A stretch of DNA of 64,000 nt from Schauerella fraxinea (lineage in GTDB: Bacteria > Pseudomonadota > Gammaproteobacteria > Burkholderiales > Burkholderiaceae_B), in NCBI GenBank assembly GCA_030849965.1, contig JAVDKL010000002.1:124001-188000 (forward strand). The letters are read 5' to 3'. Positions 37,041-45,391 of this stretch are shown here, piece after piece (the stretch's first letter is position 1; every line of letters begins with the position of its first letter). The translations under genes were made by a program, and so were the position numbers. The notes beneath the pieces are model-generated. The model ran no database searches. It saw only the letters and a list, made by a program, of their open reading frames with translations, and was not told the origin of the DNA.

Positions 37041-37775
37041 ATGCGTCAGATCATTCTCGATACCGAAACCACCGGTCTCGAACCTAGCCAGGGCCACCGC
37101 GTTATCGAAATCGGTTGCGTCGAAGTCGTCAACCGGACGTTGACCGGTCGCAACCTGCATCTGTATCTCAAACCGGATCGCGACAGCGATCCCGAGGCGT
37201 TGGCAGTGCACGGCCTAACGACCGCATTCCTGGCCGATAAGCCCAAGTTCGACGCGATTGCCGATGAGTTTCTGGACTTTGTGGCCGATGCCGAACTCAT
37301 CATTCACAACGCGTCGTTCGATACCAAGTTTTTGAATGCCGAACTGGCGCGTATCGGACGCGGCACTTTGGATAAGCACTGCGGCAAGATCACTGATTCG
37401 CTGATGCATGCGCGTCTGCTGCATCCGGGCAAGCGCAACTCGTTGGATTCGCTGTGCGACCGTTACGGCATTTCGAATGCCCACCGCACGCTGCACGGCG
37501 CATTGCTCGACTCGGAACTGTTGGCCGAAGTGTGGCTGGCGATGACGCGCGGTCAGGATGCGTTGTTGATCGAGCCAGAAGAGACGTCCGCTGGCGCGGG
37601 CGATTTGGTGGTGGGCGGGTTCGACGCATCCGTTTTGCGAGTGGTTTCGGCCTCGGCGCACGAGTCGGCGGCGCATGACTCGTATCTGAAGGATCTGGAC
37701 AAGGCTGCCGGCGGCAACTGCGTGTGGCGTACGATCGAACCCAAGGCCGAGGCGATGGAGTCAGCGCCCGCGTAG
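37041..37775 (+). CDS. dnaQ: DNA polymerase III epsilon subunit (3'-5' proofreading exonuclease)
   Basis: 244 residues. DEDDh exonuclease: Exo I in ILDTETTGLEP (about 5-15; Asp and Glu), Exo II in IIHNASFDTKFLN, and Exo III in HGALLDSELLAEV with catalytic His and Asp. The C-terminal region beyond about 185 is variable and provides the polymerase alpha contact. It proofreads replication errors. AGGA precedes the start. It is normally next to rnhA in this lineage, but here they are about 10 kb apart. Confidence 0.95.
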   Translation: MRQIILDTETTGLEPSQGHRVIEIGCVEVVNRTLTGRNLHLYLKPDRDSDPEALAVHGLTTAFLADKPKFDAIADEFLDFVADAELIIHNASFDTKFLNAELARIGRGTLDKHCGKITDSLMHARLLHPGKRNSLDSLCDRYGISNAHRTLHGALLDSELLAEVWLAMTRGQDALLIEPEETSAGAGDLVVGGFDASVLRVVSASAHESAAHDSYLKDLDKAAGGNCVWRTIEPKAEAMESAPA

Positions 37776-37874
37776 TAATGTGGATGGCTCATCGGTAGCG
37801 GGCGAGGGGAACGTGTGAAGGCCCTGGTTATAAAGATTATTCTTGGCCTCTTCCCAAACCGAAAATTTTCGTGC

Positions 37875-37880
37875 TAGAAT
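37875..37880 (+). promoter_or_regulatory. probable -10 box of the tRNA-Val promoter
   Basis: TAGAAT, one mismatch to TATAAT, sits 13 bases before the tRNA 5' end; the -35 region (TTCCCA at 37851-37856, 18-bp spacing) is poor. Confidence 0.45.
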
Positions 37881-37892
37881 CTTTGTCTCTTT

Positions 37893-37967
37893 GGGCGGTT
37901 AGCTCAGTGGTAGAGCACTGCCTTCACACGGCAGGGGTCACAAGTTCGAAACTTGTACCGCCCACCA
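37893..37967 (+). tRNA. tRNA-Val (anticodon CAC)
   Basis: 75 bases including an encoded CCA end. The acceptor stem pairs GGGCGGT with ACCGCCC; D arm AGCTCAGTGGTAGAGC; anticodon stem CTGCC/GGCAG encloses the loop TTCACAC, giving anticodon CAC (valine codon GUG); T arm ACAAGTTCGAAACTTGT. It is a single gene followed by an intrinsic terminator. Confidence 0.97.
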
Positions 37968-37984
37968 AAGAGCCTGATTCGTCG

Positions 37985-38014
37985 AAAAAGCCAACCTTAG
38001 CGGTTGGCTTTTTT
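37985..38014 (+). terminator. intrinsic terminator of the tRNA-Val gene
   Basis: A stem of up to 12 bp, AAAAAGCCAACC/GGTTGGCTTTTT, with loop TTAGC, followed by T's; it starts 18 bp after the tRNA. The A-rich 5' arm could let it work in both directions. Confidence 0.9.
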
Positions 38015-38086
38015 GTGCGTGGGTGAATTGCGCAGTGGCGCTACTGATGGTTATGGACGGCGGCACCAAGCGTCGTTACCTGAAGG

Positions 38087-38190
38087 AGCCGCGCACCACG
38101 CATCCCCCATCAGGAACAACGCACCGCGCATCGAGAACCGTGCATCAGGAACCGCGCACCGCCCACCACGCACCGGCATGGGCCTGCAGC
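38087..38190. repeat. degenerate GCGCACC/CATCAGGAAC repeat
   Basis: The words CATCAGGAAC (38109-38118 and 38143-38152), CATCGAGAAC (38129-38138) and several GCGCACC or CCACGCACC copies alternate over about 100 bp. It lies between the tRNA-Val terminator and the 3' end of the saccharopine-dehydrogenase-like gene, a 206-bp gap in which I see no gene. The units are too diverged to give one period. Confidence 0.5.
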
Positions 38191-38223
38191 GTTCTTTAAT
38201 TCCGCCACTCTGGCCCATTACCC

Positions 38224-39348
38224 TCAAGCCGTTACCGCCAGCTCGGCCGCCGATGCAAGCGCGACCGGCTCGCCGCCGTAAACCCGCCCAAATCGGTTGG
38301 CCAGGAAATCCTTGAGCACGATGGTCTCTTGCCCAATAAACCCTGATTGCGGCAGTGTGCCGTCGGCCACCAGATCGAGTGCGGCGCAAATGCCGCAAGC
38401 GGTTGTGAGCTGGATCGCGGATAAGCGATGGCCATCCACTTCCGTGCCCAGAATGCTGGCCTTGAAGACGGTTTCGCTGAATCGAGTGCCGAGATAACCG
38501 CTGGCGCTGGCCACGATGACGATGACATCGTCGTCCGTGGCCGGCAAGGCGTGCTCGAACATCTCCAGCATCAGCTCCCGGCGATCGCGCAGGCGCAGGT
38601 CGTTCAGCAACAGCTTCAAGATCGCGCAATGCCCCGGATAGCGAATGGACTTGTAGTCCACGCTGCGCACTTGGCCCAGCAGCGTATCCGGCAGCGTGCC
38701 CAGGCCGCCCGAGGTGTTGAAGGCTTCGTATTCGACGCCGTCCAGCACGAAAGTTTCAAGTCCTTCGAGCGCGAGCACCTGCGTTTTCTCGCCTTCGACG
38801 ATGGCTTCGCAAGGATTGCAGTATTCGTTGATCAGGCCCTCGGTGCTCCACGTGAGGTTGTACCGCAGGGCATTCATTGGAAAGCGCGGCAGGGCGCCGA
38901 CGCGCATTTTGACGTCGAGCACGCGATCGAATCGGCGCGTCAGGTCGTGGCCGACGATGCCGATGAAGCCCGGCGCCAGGCCGCACTGCGGCATCAGCAC
39001 ATGCGTGGCCTCACCGCTCAACTGCCGGATGGCTTGGGTGTTTTCGACGTCTTCGGTGAGGTCGAAGTAGTGCACACCGCGTTGGGCGCATTGGCGCGCA
39101 ATCGCGTAAGCGAACTGAAACGGCAGTGCATTGAGCACGGCATCCTGGCCATCGATGGCACGCGCCGCGTCGTCGCTGGAGTCAAGCAGCAGCGTATCGC
39201 ATCCCAGCGCGGCCACACGTTCGAGGCGGGCAGCGTCGCGGTCGGCGACGCGAACCTCATATTGCCCAGTGCGGTTCAGAAGCAGCGCGATGGCAAAGCC
39301 GATCTTTCCTGCGCCGAGCACGGTCACATGGCGTACGGTCGTGGACAT
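38224..39348 (-). CDS. saccharopine dehydrogenase family protein
   Basis: 374 residues. N-terminal Rossmann fold (VTVLGAGKIGFAIALLL, about 8-24) followed by the Sacchrp_dh catalytic/dimerisation domain with FDLTEDVENT and PQCGLAPGFIGIVGHDL. Members reduce or oxidise amino-acid imines, for example L-lysine 6-dehydrogenase or saccharopine reductase; substrate here is uncertain. GGGGA precedes the start. It is divergent from an Lrp/AsnC regulator that probably controls it in response to an amino acid. Confidence 0.85.
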   Translation of the reverse strand: MSTTVRHVTVLGAGKIGFAIALLLNRTGQYEVRVADRDAARLERVAALGCDTLLLDSSDDAARAIDGQDAVLNALPFQFAYAIARQCAQRGVHYFDLTEDVENTQAIRQLSGEATHVLMPQCGLAPGFIGIVGHDLTRRFDRVLDVKMRVGALPRFPMNALRYNLTWSTEGLINEYCNPCEAIVEGEKTQVLALEGLETFVLDGVEYEAFNTSGGLGTLPDTLLGQVRSVDYKSIRYPGHCAILKLLLNDLRLRDRRELMLEMFEHALPATDDDVIVIVASASGYLGTRFSETVFKASILGTEVDGHRLSAIQLTTACGICAALDLVADGTLPQSGFIGQETIVLKDFLANRFGRVYGGEPVALASAAELAVTA

Positions 39349-39450
39349 GTTTTTCCCCTGAGTGATGCGAGCTGCACGTTCGCCACTGCGTGGCCTTCGA
39401 GATGCGCCCGCGTTTACGATTTTTTTATGCTAACGGGAGATGTCGTCAAT

Positions 39451-39507
39451 GTTTAGCTGCGAAAACGTCGAATAGTTGGTATCTTTGGTCGAAACGACTA
39501 TCTAAAC
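39451..39507. promoter_or_regulatory. nested inverted repeat upstream of the Lrp-family gene
   Basis: GTTTAG at 39451-39456 is inverted as CTAAAC at 39502-39507, and inside it ATAGT (39472-39476) is inverted as ACTAT (39497-39501). The region is AT-rich relative to its flanks and lies just before the regulator start at 39519, in the 170-bp divergent gap. It is a candidate Lrp-type operator. Confidence 0.4.
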
Positions 39508-39518
39508 GGACAATTTCG

Positions 39519-39971
39519 ATGATCGACGCGCTCGATGCAACCGACCGACACTTGCTCAGCTTGTTGCAGGCCAACGCACGTGAGCCTGTCGCCACACTTG
39601 CGCGGCAATTGGGCCTGGCGCGCACTACGGTAGTCGCACGCATCGCGCGGCTTGAGCGTACGGGGGTGATCGCCGGCTACGGCGTGCGACTGGGGCGCGC
39701 CATGGAGGCGGCCTCGGTGCGGGCGTATTGCTCGATCAACGTGGGTGCGAAAACCGGCGTTGCAGTGATGAACGCACTCAAGCGTTTACCGGAGATCGAA
39801 GAGGTGTCCGCGGTAAGCGGCGCCTTCGATTACCTGGTGCTGCTGCGGTGTGCGGACACCGAGCAATTGGATGCGCTGTTGGACCACATCGGGATGATCG
39901 ACGGCGTGAATCACACGCAGACGTCGGTGGTGCTGAGCCGCAAGCTGGATCGACGCGCGGCTGTGGCGTAA
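39519..39971 (+). CDS. Lrp/AsnC-family transcriptional regulator
   Basis: 150 residues from ATG 39519; the longer frame to 39390 would run through the putative operator. N-terminal winged helix (about 1-55; LARQLGLARTTVVARIARLERTGVIAGYGV) and C-terminal RAM ligand-binding domain (about 65-145). It is slightly short but complete. It probably senses an amino acid and regulates the divergent saccharopine-dehydrogenase-like gene and itself. Confidence 0.88.
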   Translation: MIDALDATDRHLLSLLQANAREPVATLARQLGLARTTVVARIARLERTGVIAGYGVRLGRAMEAASVRAYCSINVGAKTGVAVMNALKRLPEIEEVSAVSGAFDYLVLLRCADTEQLDALLDHIGMIDGVNHTQTSVVLSRKLDRRAAVA

Positions 39972-40183
39972 GGTCGCCCTCGGCGAGCATGTATGGCGCG
40001 CATGTGGCAGTCCGTACCGACAGCAGGTGTCTGACCGAAGCAGCAGATCGACTGGACGGCATCGGTGCAGCGGCGCCAGGACCGTTCTCCCGTTCCGCGT
40101 CATTGACTATCGTTGCGCGATTTATGGTTTGATGAGGCAGGCTGCGGGCTCACCACGCGGGCTCTTACAACGGGGACATCACG

Positions 40184-41095
40184 ATGACGGAACACACAGG
40201 TCGGCGCGTACTGATCACGGGCGGCACCGGGTTTATCGGCAAGGCGCTCGTCAAGCGGTTGCTTGCGGCAGGCGATCGCATTACGGTGCTGACGCGGCGG
40301 CCTCGCCAAGCCAGTACGAGCTTGGGCGGCGCGGTGCGTTGCATCGAAACGCTGGCGCGATTGTCCGCCGACGATGGGTTCGATGTGGTCGTCAATCTGG
40401 CCGGTGCGCCCGTTGTTGGCCCGCCGTGGTCCAAACGGCGGAAATCGGTGCTGATGCATAGCCGCGTGGGAACGACCCGCGCGTTGATCGAGTGGCTGGG
40501 CCGAACGGCACAGAAGCCTGCCGTGTGGGTACAAGCCTCGGCCATCGGCGTCTATGGTGTGCGCGATCCGGAGGAAGTGCTGTCGGAAGACAGCGCTGTG
40601 GGCAACGGGTTCATGTCTGAACTGTGCGTGGCATGGGAAGCGGCGGCGCGTGCGGCCGTGCCCCTGGGCGTGCGCCAAGTCGTGCTGCGCTTTAGCCTCG
40701 TGTTCGGCCCCGGCGGTTCGCTGCCGTTCATGTTGATGCCTTATCGCTTGGGCCTGGGCGGCCGATTGGGCAGCGGCCGGCAGATGCTCAGCTGGGTGCA
40801 TCTCGACGATGTGCTGGCGGTGATCGGCCGCGCCATCGATCAGCCCGAGATGACGGGGGTCTACAACATGGTCGCGCCGCAGCCGGTGCACCAGTCCGAT
40901 TTCGCCGCTACGGCCGGCCGGGTGCTGAACCGGCCGACATGGCTGTCGCTACCGGCGGCACCCCTGCGAATGCTGGCGGGCGAGATGGGTCAGTTGTTTC
41001 TGGACGGCCAACGCGTGATGCCCACGCGTTTGCAGCGCGAGGGCTACGCCTTCAAACATCCGACGCTCGAAGGCACGCTGCGCGATTTGACGTAA
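40184..41095 (+). CDS. TIGR01777-family NAD(P)-dependent epimerase (YfcH-like)
   Basis: 303 residues. Extended-SDR nucleotide motif VLITGGTGFIGKAL (about 9-22), NLAGAPV and the C-terminal DUF1731 segment (about 250-300: LPAAPLRMLAGEMGQLFLDGQRVMPTRLQREGYAF) identify the YfcH/SulA-homologue family. The biological role is not established. GGGGACA lies upstream of the ATG. The 212-bp gap before it holds no gene I can support. Confidence 0.87.
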   Translation: MTEHTGRRVLITGGTGFIGKALVKRLLAAGDRITVLTRRPRQASTSLGGAVRCIETLARLSADDGFDVVVNLAGAPVVGPPWSKRRKSVLMHSRVGTTRALIEWLGRTAQKPAVWVQASAIGVYGVRDPEEVLSEDSAVGNGFMSELCVAWEAAARAAVPLGVRQVVLRFSLVFGPGGSLPFMLMPYRLGLGGRLGSGRQMLSWVHLDDVLAVIGRAIDQPEMTGVYNMVAPQPVHQSDFAATAGRVLNRPTWLSLPAAPLRMLAGEMGQLFLDGQRVMPTRLQREGYAFKHPTLEGTLRDLT

Positions 41096-41202
41096 CGCCC
41101 GCGCGCCCGCAGGGGGCTGCGCTGGACGTGCCGCCCGGCGCTGAGCGCCGGTGCGCGGGATCGCCATCTTAGGCGCCGAACCCGATGCTGTTCGCCGAGC
41201 CG

Positions 41203-42804
41203 TCAATGCCCGCCTGGAGCGATAGCGGCATCGGATTTGTCGTGCACGCCATAGCGGTCTACCATCGTTGCGCTGGCGGCATTCAAGCCCTGTACGTCGA
41301 CGTCGGCGCCATGCCGCCGCAATCGCGCCACCACCTTATCCAACGCACCCACCGCGGTGATGTCCCAGAAGTGCGCCTGCGAGACGTCGATCGTGATGCG
41401 GGCTGCCTGAGCCGGCGCGGCATCGGAGGTAGGCGACGAGGCGGATGAGAACGTATCGGACGACGTCTGCGTCGTTGTCGCCTGTGTGCCTGCATTCGCT
41501 GCGGTAGGCGCGATGGCCGCGATCGCCTCGTCCGCCCGATCGAAGCCCGCCGAAAACGCCTGTGCCGTGGCGAAGAAAATCTGCCCGCCAACGGCGTAGG
41601 TAATCTTTCGGCCGTCATCGCTCACATGGCGATCGATCGTGACCAGGCGACTGATCTTGTTGGCGAAAAACACTGCGCTCAAGAGCACGCCGGCGAGTAC
41701 GCCTTTTGCAAGGTCGTGAGTGAAGACCACGACGATCACCGTGACCAACATCACCACGCTCGAACTGGTGGGATGGCGCCACAGATTGCGCACCGACACC
41801 CAACTGAAGGTGCTGATCGACACCATGATCATCACCGCCACGAGCGCGGCCATCGGGATCTGGCTCACCCAAGGGCCGAGAAACACGACCAGGATCAGCA
41901 GCACCACGCCAGCCGTGAGCGTGGACAACCGCGTGCGGCCGCCGCTTTTCACGTTGATCACGGATTGCCCGATCATCGCGCACCCGGCCATGCCGCCCAG
42001 CATTCCCGACGCCAGATTGGCCACGCCCTGACCCACACATTCGCGGCGCTTGTCGCTGGGCGTGTCGGTAAAGTCGTCGACGATCGTGGCCGTCATCATT
42101 GACTCCAGCAAGCCGACCACGGCCAGTGTGGCGGCGTACGGCAGGATGATGCGCAGCGTGTCCCATGTGAACGGCACATCGGGCAACAGAAACGCCGGCA
42201 AGCTATCCGGCAGTGCGCCCTTGTCGCCCACGGTGGAGATGTCCAGGCCCAATGCCATCGAGACGGCCGTGAGGGCCACGATGCAGATAAGCGGCGACGG
42301 CACGGCGCGCGTGAGGTAGGGAAACAGATAAATAATGGCCAGGCCGGCGGCGGCCATGGCGTACATCACCCAGGTGGCGCCAATGAACTCGGGCAGTTGC
42401 GCGAGAAAAATCAGGATGGCAAGGGCGTTGACGAACCCGGTGATCACCGAACGCGAAACGAACCGCATCAGCAGGCTGAGCTTGAACACGCCGGCCAGCA
42501 TCTGCAGCACGCCAGTGAGCAGGGTGGCGGCAAACAAGTACTGCAGGCCGTGATCGCGCACCAGATCCACCATCACCAGCGCCATGGCACCCGTGGCCGC
42601 GCTGATCATGGCGGGACGCCCGCCCGCAAACGCGATCACAACCGCAATGCAGAACGAGGCATACAGACCGACTTTGGGATCGACACCGGCGATGATCGAA
42701 AACGCGATGGCTTCGGGAATGAGGGCGAGCGCCACGACGAGGCCCGCGAGCAAATCGCCGCGCACGTTGGAAAACCACGCGCGCTTGAGCGTTTGAATAG
42801 ACAT
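41203..42804 (-). CDS. SulP-family anion transporter with interrupted STAS domain
   Basis: 533 residues. About 11-14 membrane segments of the SulP transport domain (about 12-410), beginning with [25 protein letters not shown], followed by a C-terminal STAS domain. The STAS part starts at [17 protein letters not shown], but about 50 Ala/Thr/Ser-rich residues are inserted before it resumes at [17 protein letters not shown]. The resemblance of the latter to BicA and related carriers suggests bicarbonate or sulfate uptake. Orientation is opposite to both neighbours. Confidence 0.87.
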   Translation of the reverse strand: MSIQTLKRAWFSNVRGDLLAGLVVALALIPEAIAFSIIAGVDPKVGLYASFCIAVVIAFAGGRPAMISAATGAMALVMVDLVRDHGLQYLFAATLLTGVLQMLAGVFKLSLLMRFVSRSVITGFVNALAILIFLAQLPEFIGATWVMYAMAAAGLAIIYLFPYLTRAVPSPLICIVALTAVSMALGLDISTVGDKGALPDSLPAFLLPDVPFTWDTLRIILPYAATLAVVGLLESMMTATIVDDFTDTPSDKRRECVGQGVANLASGMLGGMAGCAMIGQSVINVKSGGRTRLSTLTAGVVLLILVVFLGPWVSQIPMAALVAVMIMVSISTFSWVSVRNLWRHPTSSSVVMLVTVIVVVFTHDLAKGVLAGVLLSAVFFANKISRLVTIDRHVSDDGRKITYAVGGQIFFATAQAFSAGFDRADEAIAAIAPTAANAGTQATTTQTSSDTFSSASSPTSDAAPAQAARITIDVSQAHFWDITAVGALDKVVARLRRHGADVDVQGLNAASATMVDRYGVHDKSDAAIAPGGH

Positions 42805-43190
42805 GGGAAAAAACCTTCAACACACAGTCGCCGTTGAGGCGGCCAATCGATAGCAAACACGGCGTGCACCGCCTGCGTGCTTCATTCGTGGAAGCGCGTC
42901 AGGGTGCGTCGCCGAAAGCGAAGCGAAACGAGGGTGGCGTGTTAAGGCGGTGTCATGCGAAAGGGGGAGGAGATCGTCGCGCACGGGTCGCGAGGCAGGG
43001 GCGAATTGTAGCGCGTGTCTGATGGAGAGGCGGTAGCGGATGACGATCACTGCGCGTAGATGCGTTGTGGGAAGGCGCCCCAGACGTTCCATCAGACACC
43101 CACCAAACGCGCGCAAAGGTTGATAATGAGTCATAAAGATCGGTGCGAGACCTCATGCCTCGCCACACGCCGACACTGCGAGGAGACGAG
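42805..43190. other. 386-bp divergent intergenic region
   Basis: Lies between the leftward SulP gene and the rightward SDR gene and must hold both promoters. The one clear structure is a 12-bp inverted repeat, GTGTCTGATGGA (43015-43026) and TCCATCAGACAC (43088-43099). The stretch TTGATAATGAGTCATAAAGAT at 43120-43140 is AT-rich and could contain a promoter for the SDR operon. No open frame with a ribosome binding site was found before 43191. Confidence 0.5.
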
Positions 43191-43952
43191 ATGACGTTTG
43201 ATGTCAGGGGCCGGACGGCCTTGATTACCGGGGCCTATAGCGGGCTGGGCCGCCATTTTGCCGTCACACTAGCCGCCGCCGGAGTGCGCGTAGCCTTGTG
43301 CGGCCGGCGGGTCGAACTGGGCGAGACGGTGGCCGAGGAGATCCGGGCGGCGGGCGGCGACGCGCTGGTTGTGGGCATGGATGTGACCCAGACCGAAGAT
43401 ATCGCCGCTGCCTTCGATACGGCCCATGCGACGCTGGGGCCGATTTCAATTGTGGTGAATAACGCTGGTGTGGCGATGACGCGTGCGGCACTCGATCTAT
43501 CGGAAGACGACTGGCAGAGTGTGATCGACGTCAATCTCAATGGCGCCTGGCGGGTGGCGCAAGCCGCCGCGCGACATATGCGTGCGCACGACCATGGCGG
43601 CAGTATCGTCAATATCGCCTCGATTCTGGGGCTGCGCGTAGCCTCGCATGTGGCGGCGTATGCCACGGCCAAAGCCGGCCTCATCCATCTCACGCGGGCT
43701 TTGGCGCTCGAATGGGCGCGTTACGGGATTCGCGTGAACGCCCTGGCGCCGGGGTATATCGAAACAGACCTCAATCGCGCGTTTTTCGACACTGACGCGG
43801 GCCACAAGTTGATTGCGCGCGTGCCGCAACGGCGCCTGGGGCAGCTGGCCGATCTCGATGGTCCGTTAATGCTGTTGGCTTCTGACGCCAGCGCATTCAT
43901 GACCGGCAGTGTGATCGACGTCGACGGCGGACATCTGGTGAGTTCGCTGTGA
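43191..43952 (+). CDS. short-chain dehydrogenase/reductase (LvaD-like)
   Basis: 253 residues from ATG 43191 with AGGAGA upstream. Classical SDR: TGAYSGLG cofactor loop (about 14-21), NNAG, catalytic Ser in NIASILG, YATAK, and C-terminal GSVIDVDGGH. With the following dehydrogenase, kinase and ligase genes it matches the composition of the levulinate pathway, where LvaD reduces levulinyl-CoA to 4-hydroxyvaleryl-CoA. This placement is by gene neighbourhood; a general 3- or 4-ketoacyl-CoA reductase is the alternative. Confidence 0.85.
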   Translation: MTFDVRGRTALITGAYSGLGRHFAVTLAAAGVRVALCGRRVELGETVAEEIRAAGGDALVVGMDVTQTEDIAAAFDTAHATLGPISIVVNNAGVAMTRAALDLSEDDWQSVIDVNLNGAWRVAQAAARHMRAHDHGGSIVNIASILGLRVASHVAAYATAKAGLIHLTRALALEWARYGIRVNALAPGYIETDLNRAFFDTDAGHKLIARVPQRRLGQLADLDGPLMLLASDASAFMTGSVIDVDGGHLVSSL

Positions 43953-44098
43953 TTGCCGCATCGCCTCGCAGGCACGGTTCTTCTTACCTCGGCCTGCCCC
44001 AACACAGGCGCCGCGCACGTGGGTGCGGCGCGCAAACACGCTCGCCGGATCGCATCGAACATCGTCCCATCACACGCTCTGCATTGATCGGTTAACTC

Positions 44099-44122
44099 GC
44101 GACGCGCGTACCGGCGCGTCGC
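44099..44122 (+). promoter_or_regulatory. hairpin upstream of the acyl-CoA dehydrogenase gene
   Basis: GCGACGCGC/GCGCGTCGC, a perfect 9-bp stem with loop GTACCG, ends just before the GGAGGC ribosome binding site of the gene at 44138. A weaker stem (GCGCCGC/GCGGCGC) lies at about 44018-44041. The 185-bp gap separates the SDR from the rest of the cluster and may carry processing or attenuation signals. Confidence 0.45.
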
Positions 44123-44137
44123 CATTGGAGGCAAGGC

Positions 44138-45391
44138 ATGCAATTTTCTCTGTCCCCCGAGATCGAAAATTATCGAACGCGAATTCGCGCGTTTGTGGAT
44201 ACCCATCTGATCCCGGTTGAGGCCGATCGCGCCAACTACGACGAGCACGACAATATTCGCGAAGAGGTGCTCGAACCCTTGCGTGCCCAGGCGCGTGCCG
44301 ATGGTTTGTGGGCCTTGCAAATGCCGCGAGCGTTGGGCGGGCAGGGCTTGTCGATGGTGGGCCTGGCGGCGTGCTACGAAGAGATGAACCGGTCGATCTT
44401 TGGCCCGGTCACGTTCAATGCGGCAGCGCCCGACGACGGCAATATGCGCGTGCTGGCCAAAGTGGCGCGGCCCGATCAGCAAGCGCGTTGGCTGCAGCCG
44501 ATCATCGATGGCCGCGTGAGGTCGTCGTTTGTGATGACCGAGCCGCATCCGGGCAGCGGCTCGGATCCGTCGATGATGCGTACCACCGCCACACGGCGCG
44601 GCGACAAGTGGGTGATCGAGGGGCGCAAGTGGTTCATCACGGGTGCGGGCGTCGCACAGCATTTCATTCTGATTGCGCGCACGTCGGATGATGCGCGCAA
44701 GGGATTGTCGGCCTTCCTTTTCGACGCGTCGCAACCGGGCTGGCGTATCGAGCGGCGCATTCCGATCATGGGGCCGGAAGAGCACGGCGGTCATTGCGAA
44801 ATCGCATTCGAGGGGCTGGAAATCCCCGATGAGAATCGGCTGATGGAGGTGGGCGATGGTCTCAAGCTGACGCAGATTCGTCTGGGACCCGCGCGGCTCA
44901 CCCACTGCATGCGCTGGTTGGGCCTGGCCCGACGTGCGATGGCGATCGGCGTGGATTACGTGTCCGAGCGCCACAGTTTTGGTCAACGGCTGGCCGATCG
45001 CGAAGGCGTGCAGTGGCTGTTGGGCGAGGCGGCCATGCAGATCGAAATCGGGCGGCTGCTCACGATGCGTGCAGCCGAACGTCTGGACCAGGGTCACTTC
45101 GCGCGCAAGGAAGTCTCGATGGCCAAGATCGTGGTGTCCGAAACGCTGCACAAGGCTGTAGACACCGCGTTGCAGCTGAATGGTGCACGCGGTTATTCGA
45201 AAGACACGCCGCTTGAATGGATCTATCGCTATGCGCGTCAAGCGCGGTTGGTCGACGGTGCATCGGAAGTGCACAAGATGGTGCTGGCGCGTCACTTGAT
45301 CGACGAAGGCGACGATTTCTGGAAGTGGGATGTGGCGGATGAAGACGGTCATGTGCCGAGCGTGGGCGAGCCGGCAGGCGGGCCGCGATGA
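44138..45391 (+). CDS. acyl-CoA dehydrogenase family protein (LvaC / ACAD11-like)
   Basis: 417 residues. N-terminal helical, middle and C-terminal domains are complete; the FAD segment is MTEPHPGSGSDPSMM and the C-terminal motif is VDGASEVHKMVLARHL, with Asp at the position that is Glu in MCAD-type enzymes. Members paired with an APH-type kinase (ACAD10/11, LvaC) remove phosphate from 4-phosphoacyl-CoA to give an enoyl-CoA. The kinase gene overlaps by four bases (ATGA), supporting that role. Ordinary acyl-CoA oxidation remains possible. Confidence 0.85.
   Translation: MQFSLSPEIENYRTRIRAFVDTHLIPVEADRANYDEHDNIREEVLEPLRAQARADGLWALQMPRALGGQGLSMVGLAACYEEMNRSIFGPVTFNAAAPDDGNMRVLAKVARPDQQARWLQPIIDGRVRSSFVMTEPHPGSGSDPSMMRTTATRRGDKWVIEGRKWFITGAGVAQHFILIARTSDDARKGLSAFLFDASQPGWRIERRIPIMGPEEHGGHCEIAFEGLEIPDENRLMEVGDGLKLTQIRLGPARLTHCMRWLGLARRAMAIGVDYVSERHSFGQRLADREGVQWLLGEAAMQIEIGRLLTMRAAERLDQGHFARKEVSMAKIVVSETLHKAVDTALQLNGARGYSKDTPLEWIYRYARQARLVDGASEVHKMVLARHLIDEGDDFWKWDVADEDGHVPSVGEPAGGPR

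Noticed and set aside
40104-40128. sigma-70 promoter TTGACT with TATGGT upstream of the YfcH-like gene
   Set aside because: The spacing is only 13 bases, too short for a functional -35/-10 pair.
41135-41151. CCGGCGCT-G-AGCGCCGG palindrome as a terminator between the YfcH-like and SulP genes
   Set aside because: Perfect 8-bp arms, but the one-base loop cannot close sterically without opening pairs and there is no T-run on either strand; at most a GC-rich hairpin.
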